From positions 1 to 40,595 of the forward strand of contig NZ_JAUYNW010000073.1 of assembly GCF_030698145.1 (NCBI RefSeq): a DNA stretch of 40,595 bases. Reading direction: 5' to 3'. Below the pieces are notes generated by a model. That model worked only from the letters and a program-made list of their open reading frames with translations. It searched no databases and was not told the origin of the DNA. Below are positions 7,763 to 14,906 of this stretch, in pieces. Source of the stretch: Phenylobacterium sp. (lineage in GTDB: Bacteria > Pseudomonadota > Alphaproteobacteria > Caulobacterales > Caulobacteraceae). A program made the translations under genes and the position numbers. The stretch's first letter is position 1, and each line of letters opens with the position of its first letter.

Positions 7763-8416
7763 CTATGCGCGTTTCGAAAACAGCCAGCCGCCCACCAGCC
7801 AGGCGGCCAGCGCCCCCGCCGCCTGCCCGAGCAGGAACCCGGGCGCCGAGGCCGGCGCTATCCCCGCGAAACTGTCCGACAGCGACCGGGCCAGCGTCAC
7901 GGCGGGGTTGGCGAACGAGGTCGAGGCGGTGAACCAGTAGGCGGCGGTGATGTAGAGCCCGACCGCGGCCGGCGTCGCCTCCGGCCGGAAGCGCACCGCG
8001 CCCAGGATCGTGACGATCAGACCGAAGGTGGCGATCGCCTCCGAGAACACCTGGGCGGGGCCGTCGCGCAGCTTGGCGGAAACCTGCCAGATCGGTTCCT
8101 CGAACATGGCGTGCGCCGCCCAGACGCCGAGCACCGCGCCCAGGACCTGGACCGCCACGAACCCCGCGGCCTCGCCCCAGGCCAGCTCCCGGCGCAGGGC
8201 GAAGACGAGGGAGACAGCGGGATTGAAGTGCGCGCCCGAGATCGGGCCGAAGATGGTGATCAGTCCATAGAGCGCCGCCCCGGTGGCCAGGGTGTTTCCC
8301 AGCAGGGCGATGGCGACGTTTCCGCCGGCCAGACGCTCGGCCATGATCCCGGACCCGACCACCACGGCCAGCAGCCAGGCGGTCCCAAGTCCCTCGGCCG
8401 CGTGCCTGCGGATCAT
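7763..8416 (-). CDS. aqpS: Aquaglyceroporin-family channel, probable arsenite channel AqpS
   Basis: 217-residue MIP-family membrane channel with six hydrophobic segments. The two pore motifs are present: GAHFNPAVS and the second half-repeat TSFANPAVTLARS. It lies in an arsenic operon, and its ATG overlaps the arsC stop by 4 bases (ATGA coupling). The known parallel is Sinorhizobium meliloti, where AqpS lets arsenite made by ArsC flow out passively. I infer the same role here because no ArsB or Acr3 pump is in the operon. Substrate choice (As(III) versus glycerol or water) is not readable from the motifs alone. Confidence 0.85.
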   Translation of the reverse strand: MIRRHAAEGLGTAWLLAVVVGSGIMAERLAGGNVAIALLGNTLATGAALYGLITIFGPISGAHFNPAVSLVFALRRELAWGEAAGFVAVQVLGAVLGVWAAHAMFEEPIWQVSAKLRDGPAQVFSEAIATFGLIVTILGAVRFRPEATPAAVGLYITAAYWFTASTSFANPAVTLARSLSDSFAGIAPASAPGFLLGQAAGALAAWLVGGWLFSKRA

Positions 8417-8916
8417 GCGCCCTGCAGGCTGTCGGCGGCGCCGATGTCGTCGATGTGACGCTGCAAGGCCACGCCGCCCAGCGAGGAAAGCGGCAGGTTC
8501 ACGAAGGCTTCGATACGGTTCTTGAGCTGGCGATAGGCCTCGGCGAAGGCCACGGCGATCTCGGCGTCCGTTCCCTCGACCGCGGCGGGATCCGGGATCC
8601 CCCAGTGGGCGGTCATTGGCTGGCCCGGCCAGATCGGACAGACCTCGCCCGCGGCGTTGTCGCAGACGGTGAACACGAAGTTGAGTTCGGGTCCGCCGGG
8701 CGCCGCGAACTCTTCCCAGGCCTTCGAGCGGAACACCGAGGTGTCGTAGTTGAGCGAGGCCAGCAGATGCAGGGCGTGCGGATTTACCTCGCCCTTGGGC
8801 ATGGAGCCGGCTGAGAGCGCCTTGAACTTGCCCGCGCCCAGGCGGTTCAGCAGGGCCTCGGCCATGATCGAACGGGCCGAATTGCCGGTGCAGAGGAAGA
8901 GCACGTTGAGCGTCAT
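8413..8916 (-). CDS. arsC: Arsenate reductase, low-molecular-weight phosphatase (thioredoxin) type
   Basis: 167-residue cytoplasmic enzyme reducing As(V) to As(III). It has the low-molecular-weight phosphatase fold signature CTGNSARS, with nucleophile Cys9 and Arg15. Cys85 and Cys93 (FTVCDNAAGEVC) fit the resolving pair of the thioredoxin-coupled class, and the acid loop is GIPDPA (Asp109). I chose the ATG at 8916, eight bases after the arsR stop; an upstream frame extends to 9000 but has no family similarity and overlaps arsR. It is the third gene of arsI-arsR-arsC-aqpS. Its product arsenite is both the probable ArsR inducer and the probable substrate of the downstream channel. Confidence 0.92.
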   Translation of the reverse strand: MTLNVLFLCTGNSARSIMAEALLNRLGAGKFKALSAGSMPKGEVNPHALHLLASLNYDTSVFRSKAWEEFAAPGGPELNFVFTVCDNAAGEVCPIWPGQPMTAHWGIPDPAAVEGTDAEIAVAFAEAYRQLKNRIEAFVNLPLSSLGGVALQRHIDDIGAADSLQGA

Positions 8917-8924
8917 GGCGGGCC

Positions 8925-9272
8925 TCAGCAGGCGTTGCAGGCGGCCGCGCGGGTGGCGACCTGGGCTAGGGGCGCGCAGATGGCGGCGTTGCCGGCGCAA
9001 CAGTCCTCGGTGAGGAAGACCAACAGCTCGGCCATGCGGTCATAGGCGGCGCGGTAAACGATCGAGCGGCCGTCGCGCTGGGACGTCACCAGCCCGGCGT
9101 GGCTCAGGATGTTGAGATTGGTCGAGAGGGTGTTGGGCAGGATCTCGGCGGCGCGAGCGATGTCACCGGCCGCCATGCCGCCTTCGCCCGCCCGTACGAG
9201 CAACCGGAACACCTGCAGCCGGCCGGGATGGGCGAGGGCGGAAAGGGCGTCGACGGCGCTATCTGTTTCCAT
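8925..9272 (-). CDS. arsR: ArsR-family metalloregulatory repressor
   Basis: 115-residue winged-helix repressor. The recognition region (about 34-70, ending SQRDGRSIVYRA) is typical of ArsR/SmtB proteins. The classical N-terminal CVC site in helix alpha3 is missing. Instead there is a C-terminal cysteine cluster, Cys91-Cys92 and Cys99, plus Cys112 and Cys115. A C-terminal CC...C sensor resembles that of Acidithiobacillus ArsR, so arsenite binding there is inferred. The ATG has no visible Shine-Dalgarno sequence: the bases before it form the palindrome ATTCGCGAAT. This suggests a leaderless transcript, or translation only from the arsI-started mRNA. Confidence 0.9.
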   Translation of the reverse strand: METDSAVDALSALAHPGRLQVFRLLVRAGEGGMAAGDIARAAEILPNTLSTNLNILSHAGLVTSQRDGRSIVYRAAYDRMAELLVFLTEDCCAGNAAICAPLAQVATRAAACNAC

Positions 9273-9273
9273 A

Positions 9274-9283
9274 ATTCGCGAAT
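9274..9283. promoter_or_regulatory. Candidate ArsR operator next to the arsR start
   Basis: The perfect palindrome ATTCGCGAAT lies two bases before the arsR ATG (minus strand). It shares the CGAATTAT edge with the palindrome upstream of arsI. ArsR-family operators are imperfect AT-rich inverted repeats with ATTC/GAAT arms, so autoregulation is likely. Binding itself is inferred. Confidence 0.5.
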
Positions 9284-9325
9284 ACCGGAATCAAAAGGCG
9301 CCGCCAAGCCACGGATTTGTGACGC

Positions 9326-9790
9326 TCAGCAACAGGACGCGGTGGCTGGAGCGGCTAGGGCGGGCGCGCCGCAGCAGGCCGAGGCCATGGCCGGCGCGGC
9401 CTCGGCAGGCGCATCTTCGCCATAGGTGGTCGCTTCGCCGAAGGTATGGAAGGTCTCCCAGCGCAGGCCTGAGGGATCGCTGACCCAGCTCTTGTCCGAC
9501 TGGTGGTAGCAGCAGGTGGTGGCTTCCTGGTCGAAGGTCACCGCGCCCGCCGCCTTCAGCCGGCCCGAGAGCTCGGCGAGCTCTTCGGTGCTATCCACCT
9601 GCACCCCGACATGGTCGACGCCGACCGCCTGGTCACGCCGCGAGATGGCGAAGTTCACGCGTGGGTCCTCCAGCATCCATTTGGCGTAGTCGGACTTCAC
9701 GACGCTGGGCGAGGCGTTGAACAGGGTCTGGTAGAAGACGATGGACTGATCGAGGTCAGCGACGCTGACGTGAAGGTGGAGGCGTTTCAT
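9326..9790 (-). CDS. arsI: ArsI-type C-As lyase (VOC-family dioxygenase)
   Basis: 154-residue non-heme Fe(II) enzyme of the glyoxalase/VOC superfamily that cleaves the carbon-arsenic bond of trivalent methylarsenicals. The metal ligands fit an N-terminal His of HLHVSV, His60 (VDHVGV) and Glu112 (WETF). The vicinal pair Cys93-Cys94 (TTCCYHQSDKSWV) is the ArsI hallmark for binding As(III). Older annotations call this family cadmium-induced CadI. The C-terminus carries two more pairs, Cys139-140 and Cys153-154, in an Ala/Pro-rich tail. It is the first gene of the minus-strand operon, with AGGAG before the ATG and a palindromic operator candidate upstream. The end is 53 bases from arsR. Confidence 0.88.
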   Translation of the reverse strand: MKRLHLHVSVADLDQSIVFYQTLFNASPSVVKSDYAKWMLEDPRVNFAISRRDQAVGVDHVGVQVDSTEELAELSGRLKAAGAVTFDQEATTCCYHQSDKSWVSDPSGLRWETFHTFGEATTYGEDAPAEAAPAMASACCGAPALAAPATASCC

Positions 9791-9812
9791 GGAGGGCTCC
9801 TGATCTGGATAT

Positions 9813-9836
9813 ATAATTCGAATATTCCAGAATTAT
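9813..9836. promoter_or_regulatory. Candidate ArsR operator/promoter of the ars operon
   Basis: ATAATTC (9813-9819) and GAATTAT (9830-9836) form a perfect 7-bp inverted repeat with a 10-base spacer. An ATTCGAAT palindrome (9816-9823) lies inside. It sits 23 bases upstream of the arsI ATG, is AT-rich in a GC-rich genome, and resembles the site at arsR. I infer the ArsR-repressed promoter of the operon. Confidence 0.6.
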
Positions 9837-9871
9837 CGAGGAGTCAACGGAGGGCCGGATCGGGCGGGCCG

Positions 9872-11533
9872 CTAGGCCAGCCAGTCGATGACGCCCAACT
9901 TGGCCATCCAGACGATGGCGAGCTCCACGGGAGAACGGCGGGCCGGCGCGAAACGGGCCAGGACATCGCCGACATTCGCGGCCTGACCTGAGGCCAGCAG
10001 CTCGCACACGAGGGCGCACTCGGCCGGCGTCGCCCGCCAGCCCCGCGCCACGCGGTCGAGTTCGGTCCGGTCCAGTCTGGTCGGATCGGCGCCGGGCCGC
10101 AGGGCCAGGGGCGTGTCGGGTGACAACACCTCCGTCGCGAAGCCGGCGAAGTCGGCGAAGGGATCGCCCTTGGCGGGGTGGATCGTGTGGCTGGGCGCGG
10201 TGTCGGCCGCCGCGCCGCGGATCGCCGCCAGCTCGTCCAGCAGGGCGCGAATCTCGCTCACCACCACCGGCCAGTCGAAGGTGGTGCGGATGCGTTCGCG
10301 GCCCGCCGCGCCCATGGTCTTGCGCAGTTCGGGATCTGCGATCAAGGCGCTCAGGGCCCGGGCGGCGGCCCCCACATGCACGGCGGTGTGCTGGGCGACC
10401 GAGCCGACATAGCTCTGATAGGTATCCATTCCCATCGCGTGGCGCGCGGCCATGCCCAGGCCCTGGCCGCCTCCCGGCGCGCCGAGCGTCGGGATCAGGA
10501 AGCCCTCCTGGCCGTCTCGCACCGTATAGCGGTATCCGTCCCAGTCGCTGACCACCACCGGCAGGCCCGCGGCCATGGCCTCGATCGGGGTGATGCCAAA
10601 GGTCTCCTGGATGTTGTCCACCAGCGACAGGAAGATGTCGGCTCCCGCCCACGCGCCGCCCACGACCTCCGGATCGTTGCCGTCCAGCAGGTGGGTGATC
10701 ACCGACGGCGCATAGGCCTGCGCCGCCTTCTCGTAGAGCGGCCGATGGCGCGGCTCGTCGGGGAACCAGCCGACCATGGCGAAGTGCACGCGCTTGCCGG
10801 TGGCCTGAGCGGCCTCTTCCACCGCGGCGAACATCGGCTGGGGGAAGGCCTTTTCGAAGAACGACAGCCGACCGACCCAGATGACCAGGATGTCGTCGTC
10901 GCTGAGGCCCAGTTCGCCGCGCACCCGGGCGCGGACGTCGGGGCGGTCGGCGAGCCCTGCGAACCTCGCCCCGTCCACGCCCAGCGGGACCAGGGGTAGC
11001 TTGGGGATCGCCAGGCGGCCGCTGTCGCCAAACCGATCGCCGAGATAGTCGCCCCAGGTCTCGAACATCTCGGTGAGCGCAGCCTGCACCGCCGGCGAGG
11101 TGCAGATGAGCGCGTCCCAGGGCTGGATCGGCGCCACCTGGTTCAGGGCCAGGTTCATGCGGCTGGCCGGCGGGGCGATGGTGTGGATCAGGCCGAGCAG
11201 GCTGAAGGCGCGGTCACCGGCCGTGCGGCGGCGCATCCAGGCCAGGTCGGCCAGGTCCGGTTGGCCACGCAGCAGCGCGCCGGCGGCGACCATGCGATCG
11301 GTGTTGAGCACACTGTCGACCGCCAGCCGGGTGGTCGTCGGCCGTCCCTGGGTGAGCGCGGGCGTCACCTGATCAAGTTCCACCTGCACCAGCGTCAGTA
11401 TGTCGACCGCCTCGAAGCCGCCATGGGCGACCAGCGCCCGATAGAGGTCGAGATTGGCGACGTCCTTGCCGAAGAAGTTCTGGCCCAAGCCTAGCTGCCC
11501 CGCGGGATGGAAGATCGCCAGACGTGAGGGCAT
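9872..11533 (-). CDS. Glycosyltransferase family 4 protein
   Basis: 553-residue GT-B fold glycosyltransferase. The C-terminal Rossmann half carries the nucleotide-sugar signature ETFGITPIEAMAAGLPVVVSDWDG (an EX7E motif), with VIWVGRLSFFEKAFP before it. The N-terminal half lacks the classical glycine-rich opening but has GLGQNFFGKDVANLDLYRAL. About 130 C-terminal residues (SHTIHPAKGDPFADFAGFATE onward) go beyond the normal GT4 length. No transmembrane or signal segment is visible. It has no polysaccharide-cluster neighbours, so donor and acceptor are unknown. Starts at an ATG with a weak AGGA upstream. The preceding phosphatase locus is decayed, while this gene looks intact. Confidence 0.85.
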   Translation of the reverse strand: MPSRLAIFHPAGQLGLGQNFFGKDVANLDLYRALVAHGGFEAVDILTLVQVELDQVTPALTQGRPTTTRLAVDSVLNTDRMVAAGALLRGQPDLADLAWMRRRTAGDRAFSLLGLIHTIAPPASRMNLALNQVAPIQPWDALICTSPAVQAALTEMFETWGDYLGDRFGDSGRLAIPKLPLVPLGVDGARFAGLADRPDVRARVRGELGLSDDDILVIWVGRLSFFEKAFPQPMFAAVEEAAQATGKRVHFAMVGWFPDEPRHRPLYEKAAQAYAPSVITHLLDGNDPEVVGGAWAGADIFLSLVDNIQETFGITPIEAMAAGLPVVVSDWDGYRYTVRDGQEGFLIPTLGAPGGGQGLGMAARHAMGMDTYQSYVGSVAQHTAVHVGAAARALSALIADPELRKTMGAAGRERIRTTFDWPVVVSEIRALLDELAAIRGAAADTAPSHTIHPAKGDPFADFAGFATEVLSPDTPLALRPGADPTRLDRTELDRVARGWRATPAECALVCELLASGQAANVGDVLARFAPARRSPVELAIVWMAKLGVIDWLA

Positions 11534-11757
11534 GGGTGGGCGGATCCTGGTGGCCGAGGGCCGTGCACATTAGGGACGCCACGCGCGGCGCCTAGCCCCC
11601 GGGGTGGCCGACATCACCGTGTCACGGGTCCCGTAGTAGCTACGTTTCCTCTGGACCCGGATCAGGACATGCGCCGCCGCCTGCCGCCGCTCGAATAGAT
11701 CGAAGCCTTCTTTGAGGCCGCACGCACGCCGGACATGAGCCAGGCGCCGGTCGCCGC

Positions 11758-13165
11758 CTAGCTGGCCGGAAGACCCAGGGCTTCGCGCATCACCTGGAAC
11801 ACGCCCGGATGGTCCATCAGGCCGCGCAGGCGGGCGGAGCCGGGTCCGCGCGCGTAGGCGGCGATGTCCTCGCCGGTATGGGCGGCGCTGCTGAGCGGCG
11901 CCGCCGCCGGCATCCGCTGATCCGGGTCGGCGGTGTCGATCTTGGTCAGGTCGGGGCGGGCCTCGCCCATCGCCGGGGCTCCGGGACCGGTGGCGTACAT
12001 CAGAATCGACACCGGCTTTCCGTCCAGGGCGATGGCCGGGTCGTCCTCGGTGCCCCGGCAGCAGGCCGAGGACGGAGGTGCCCCTGCCGCCCCCGCTGAG
12101 GGTCAGTCCATGGCTGTGGTCGGCGGTGACCAGGATCAGGGTGTCGGCGGCGTCGGTCCTGGCCGCGGCGGCGGCGACCGCTTCGGACAGCTCGGCCACC
12201 TCATTCAGCGCTTCGTAGGCCAGGCCCTGGTGGTGGGCCTTGTCGATCAGGCCGCCCTCGACCATCAGGAAATAGCCGTCTGGGTCATTCGATAGGATCT
12301 CGATGGCCTTGAGCGTCATGTCGACCAAGCGCGGCGCGTCGGCCTCCGAGACCCTGCGAGTGGTCTCGCGCATCATATTGCCGGGCGCAAACAGGCCGAG
12401 CAGGCGTCGGGTCGCCCTGGGGACCGCCGCCAGGGCCGATCCAGTCTCCACATAGACGCCACCGGCATTACGCCACTCGGCGGTCAGGTCGCGGCCGTCA
12501 AGCCGGCGCCCCGCGCCGTCCACCGGGGTGAAAGCGGCCAGACCGCCACCCAGCATGACGTCCAGCTGCATCGCCGCGGGGCCGTCCAGCATCTGGCGGG
12601 CGATGTCGACGCAGCCGGTCGCGACGGCCTCGGGGGGCAGGTCGGCGTCGGCCTGCCACTGGCGCGAAGGCGTGTGGGCGTAGAGCGAGGCGGGCGTGGC
12701 GTCGGTGATCGCGGCGGTGGAGACCACACCGGTGGCCCGTCCGCTCCGCTTGGCGAGCTCCGCCAGGGTCGGGACGCGGGCGGCCTTGGCGGAGGCGCAG
12801 TCGCCGCGCACCACCTTGTTGTCGACCCCCAACGCCCCGTTCAGGGTGCGCCGCCCCGTCAGAATCGCCGAGGCGCTGGCGGCCGATTCTGTGACCAGGC
12901 TGTCGGCCGAATAGGTCCTCACCAGCGCCAGGTCGGGGAAGGCCTCGAAGGACAGGCGGTTGGAAGCGCCGTCGACACCGCGCCGTTGGCCCTCGAAGAT
13001 CCGAGCAGCCGTGAGGGTCGAGACCCCCATGCCGTCGCCGATGAACAGGATGACGTTCTTCGCCCGTTCCGCGGCCTGCGCCGACGCCGCGGCCCCGCAG
13101 AGGGTGACGCCTAGGGCCAACGCCCTATAAGCGCGCCGAATGCCTGATGAAATATTCCCGTCCAT
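11758..13165 (-). pseudogene. Alkaline phosphatase interrupted by a frameshift
   Basis: Exported phosphomonoesterase of the PhoA superfamily. The ATG at 13165 opens a signal peptide (RRAYRALALGVTLCGAAASAQA). Metal and active-site motifs are FIGDGMG, VTESAASASA (catalytic Ser, with Glu where most relatives have Asp), MVEGGLIDKAHHQG and VTADHSHGLTL. Reading then leaves frame near the run CCCC at 12053-12056 (GGGG on the coding strand). Removing one G restores the frame, reading LGLLPGTEDDPAIALDGKPVSIL and on through the family C-terminus to a stop at 11758-11760, about 466 residues. Without it the frame runs to 11570 as Arg/Pro-rich nonsense. This is either a real one-base insertion or a homopolymer sequencing error. 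Its first 41 coding bases overlap the TonB receptor remnant. Confidence 0.85.
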
Positions 13166-13402
13166 CCACGCCAAGTCCGCCTGCCTCCGTGTAGGGGCGC
13201 CCGTCGTTCGAGCCGACCACCTCGTCGGGATACTCATCGGTTGCGTTGATCACACCCGCATGAAGGCTTGAGCGTTTTTGTTGATCTCGTAGGCTGCGGA
13301 CAGGTCGAGGGTGACCTCGTCCCCGAACATCTGGACAGGGCCGAGCGGGCTCGCCCGACACTTCCCGAAGCGAACCACGTCGGCGAACAGCTTCCAGCGG
13401 CC
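13125..13402 (-). pseudogene. C-terminal remnant of a TonB-dependent receptor
   Basis: On the minus strand two adjacent frames encode pieces of the last beta-strands of a TonB-dependent outer-membrane receptor. From 13402 it reads GRWKLFADVVRFGK, then MFGDEVTLDLSAAYEINKN. After a frameshift near 13260 it reads GVINATDEYPDEVVGSNDGRPY and on to VDGREYFIR before a stop at 13125. The plug, most of the barrel and the start are missing, and the neighbouring oxidoreductase gene begins its 3' end at 13435. It is a dead fragment. Next to a broken phosphatase it suggests a former nutrient-scavenging locus. Confidence 0.75.
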
Positions 13403-13434
13403 AGACGCACGCCGATCGCGCCGCGCGCGACGGC

Positions 13435-14673
13435 CTATCTCACCGCATTGATCTGCGCCCTGACCACCGAGGCCGGCACCACCGGGATCTCGTGGTCCGC
13501 CAGCGGCGTCATCCAGGCCTTGCGGTTCATGGCCGCGGCGATGTGGGGCGCGAGGTCGGCGGCCTTCTTCGCCTCGCGCTCGGCGACCTCTGCCTTGAAC
13601 CCGCCCATCACCTCGGTGGCGAACAGCTCCAGGGACTCGCAGATATGCTCATGCTTGTTGCGGCCGGCCTGCTGAAGGAAGATCACTTGGTCGACGCCCG
13701 CCGCCTGGAAGGCGCGGATATGGTCGCGGATGTCGTCGGGCGTGCCGATGCCGTTGGCGTTTCGCGTGGCCATGCTGCGGGCCGAGATGATCTCTTCATC
13801 GCTCTTGGCGCGTGAGGCCTGGAAATCGGCGAACAGGGTCGAGCGTCCGGGGACGGCGTCATGGGCGACCAAGGCGTTGACCGCGTAGCCGAAGAACTCG
13901 AACCCCTCCTGGCCGCGCCGGATCGCCTCGTCGCGGTCGCGGTGCACTGAGAAGTTGGAAACCATGGCGATGTTGGCGTTCACGCTGTGGCCGATGGGCA
14001 CGCACTGATCGGACTTGATGATGCCGTAGTAGATGTCGGCCCAGTTGCGCGCCTCCTCCGGGTCCACGAAGGAGAAGGCCAGGGCCCCGACCCCGATGGA
14101 GGCGGCGATCTTGATGGTGTCGCGGTTGGTGCAGGCCATCCACATCGGCGGATGTGGCTTCTGCATCGGTTTCGGAACCACGTTGCGGCAGGGGAAGGAG
14201 AACCCCCGCCCTTCGAATCCGGGGTAGGGGTCCATCACCATCATGTTGGCGATCTGTTCGGCCGCCTCCAGGGCCAGCGCCCGCTTCTCCTTGGCCGGAA
14301 TGCCGAAACCGCCCAGTTCCAGCCGCGTCGCGCCTTCGCCGATCCCGAAGTCGAGCCGGCCATTGGAGATGATGTCCAGCGTCGCCAACCCTTCAGCCGT
14401 GCGGGCCGGATGGTTGTAGTTGGGGATCACCTGGCGGATGCCGTGACCGACCCGGATGGTCTTGGTGAGCGCCGCGCAGGCCGCCAGGAACACCTCGGGC
14501 GCGGAGGAGTGGGAATACTCCTCCAGGAAGTGATGCTCGACCTCCCAGGCGTAGTCGAAGCCTAATTTGTCGGCCAGGACCACCTGTTCCAGCGCCTGGT
14601 GGAACAGCCGCGCCTCGTCGCCCTCGTTCCACGGCTTGGGCAGCTGATGTTCATAGAAGATCCCGAACCGCAT
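13435..14673 (-). CDS. LLM-class flavin-dependent oxidoreductase
   Basis: 412-residue luciferase-like monooxygenase of the bacterial LLM superfamily, expected to use reduced FMN or F420 and O2. Family features are the N-terminal MRFGIFYEHQLPKPW strand, the EVEHHFLEEYSHSSAPEVFLAA segment, IRVGHGIRQVIPNYNHPARTAE and DFGIGEGATRLELGGFGI. Substrate cannot be named. The ATG is preceded by a strong GGGAGGGACGCG ribosome-binding site. Transcribed alone, divergent from the RTX gene. Its stop is 32 bases from the TonB remnant. Confidence 0.88.
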   Translation of the reverse strand: MRFGIFYEHQLPKPWNEGDEARLFHQALEQVVLADKLGFDYAWEVEHHFLEEYSHSSAPEVFLAACAALTKTIRVGHGIRQVIPNYNHPARTAEGLATLDIISNGRLDFGIGEGATRLELGGFGIPAKEKRALALEAAEQIANMMVMDPYPGFEGRGFSFPCRNVVPKPMQKPHPPMWMACTNRDTIKIAASIGVGALAFSFVDPEEARNWADIYYGIIKSDQCVPIGHSVNANIAMVSNFSVHRDRDEAIRRGQEGFEFFGYAVNALVAHDAVPGRSTLFADFQASRAKSDEEIISARSMATRNANGIGTPDDIRDHIRAFQAAGVDQVIFLQQAGRNKHEHICESLELFATEVMGGFKAEVAEREAKKAADLAPHIAAAMNRKAWMTPLADHEIPVVPASVVRAQINAVR

Positions 14674-14906
14674 CGCGTCCCTCCCGTGGGCGCCGATGCG
14701 CCTCTTCGTCAGGCGCTAGTTCCTGCCTGCCCGACGGCTTTGGCAAGAGGTGGGGCCGCCCCCTGAGGAAATCGGACTGGGCCGAGGGGCGTTTGGAGAG
14801 GGTTGGTAATCCTAATCTTCCTTAATATTGGTGACCGTTGCGGGGTGCGGCATTGACCTCGGCGACCAACCCGCCTCCCATGGTTGAGCAGAAGGGTGGG
14901 TGTACG

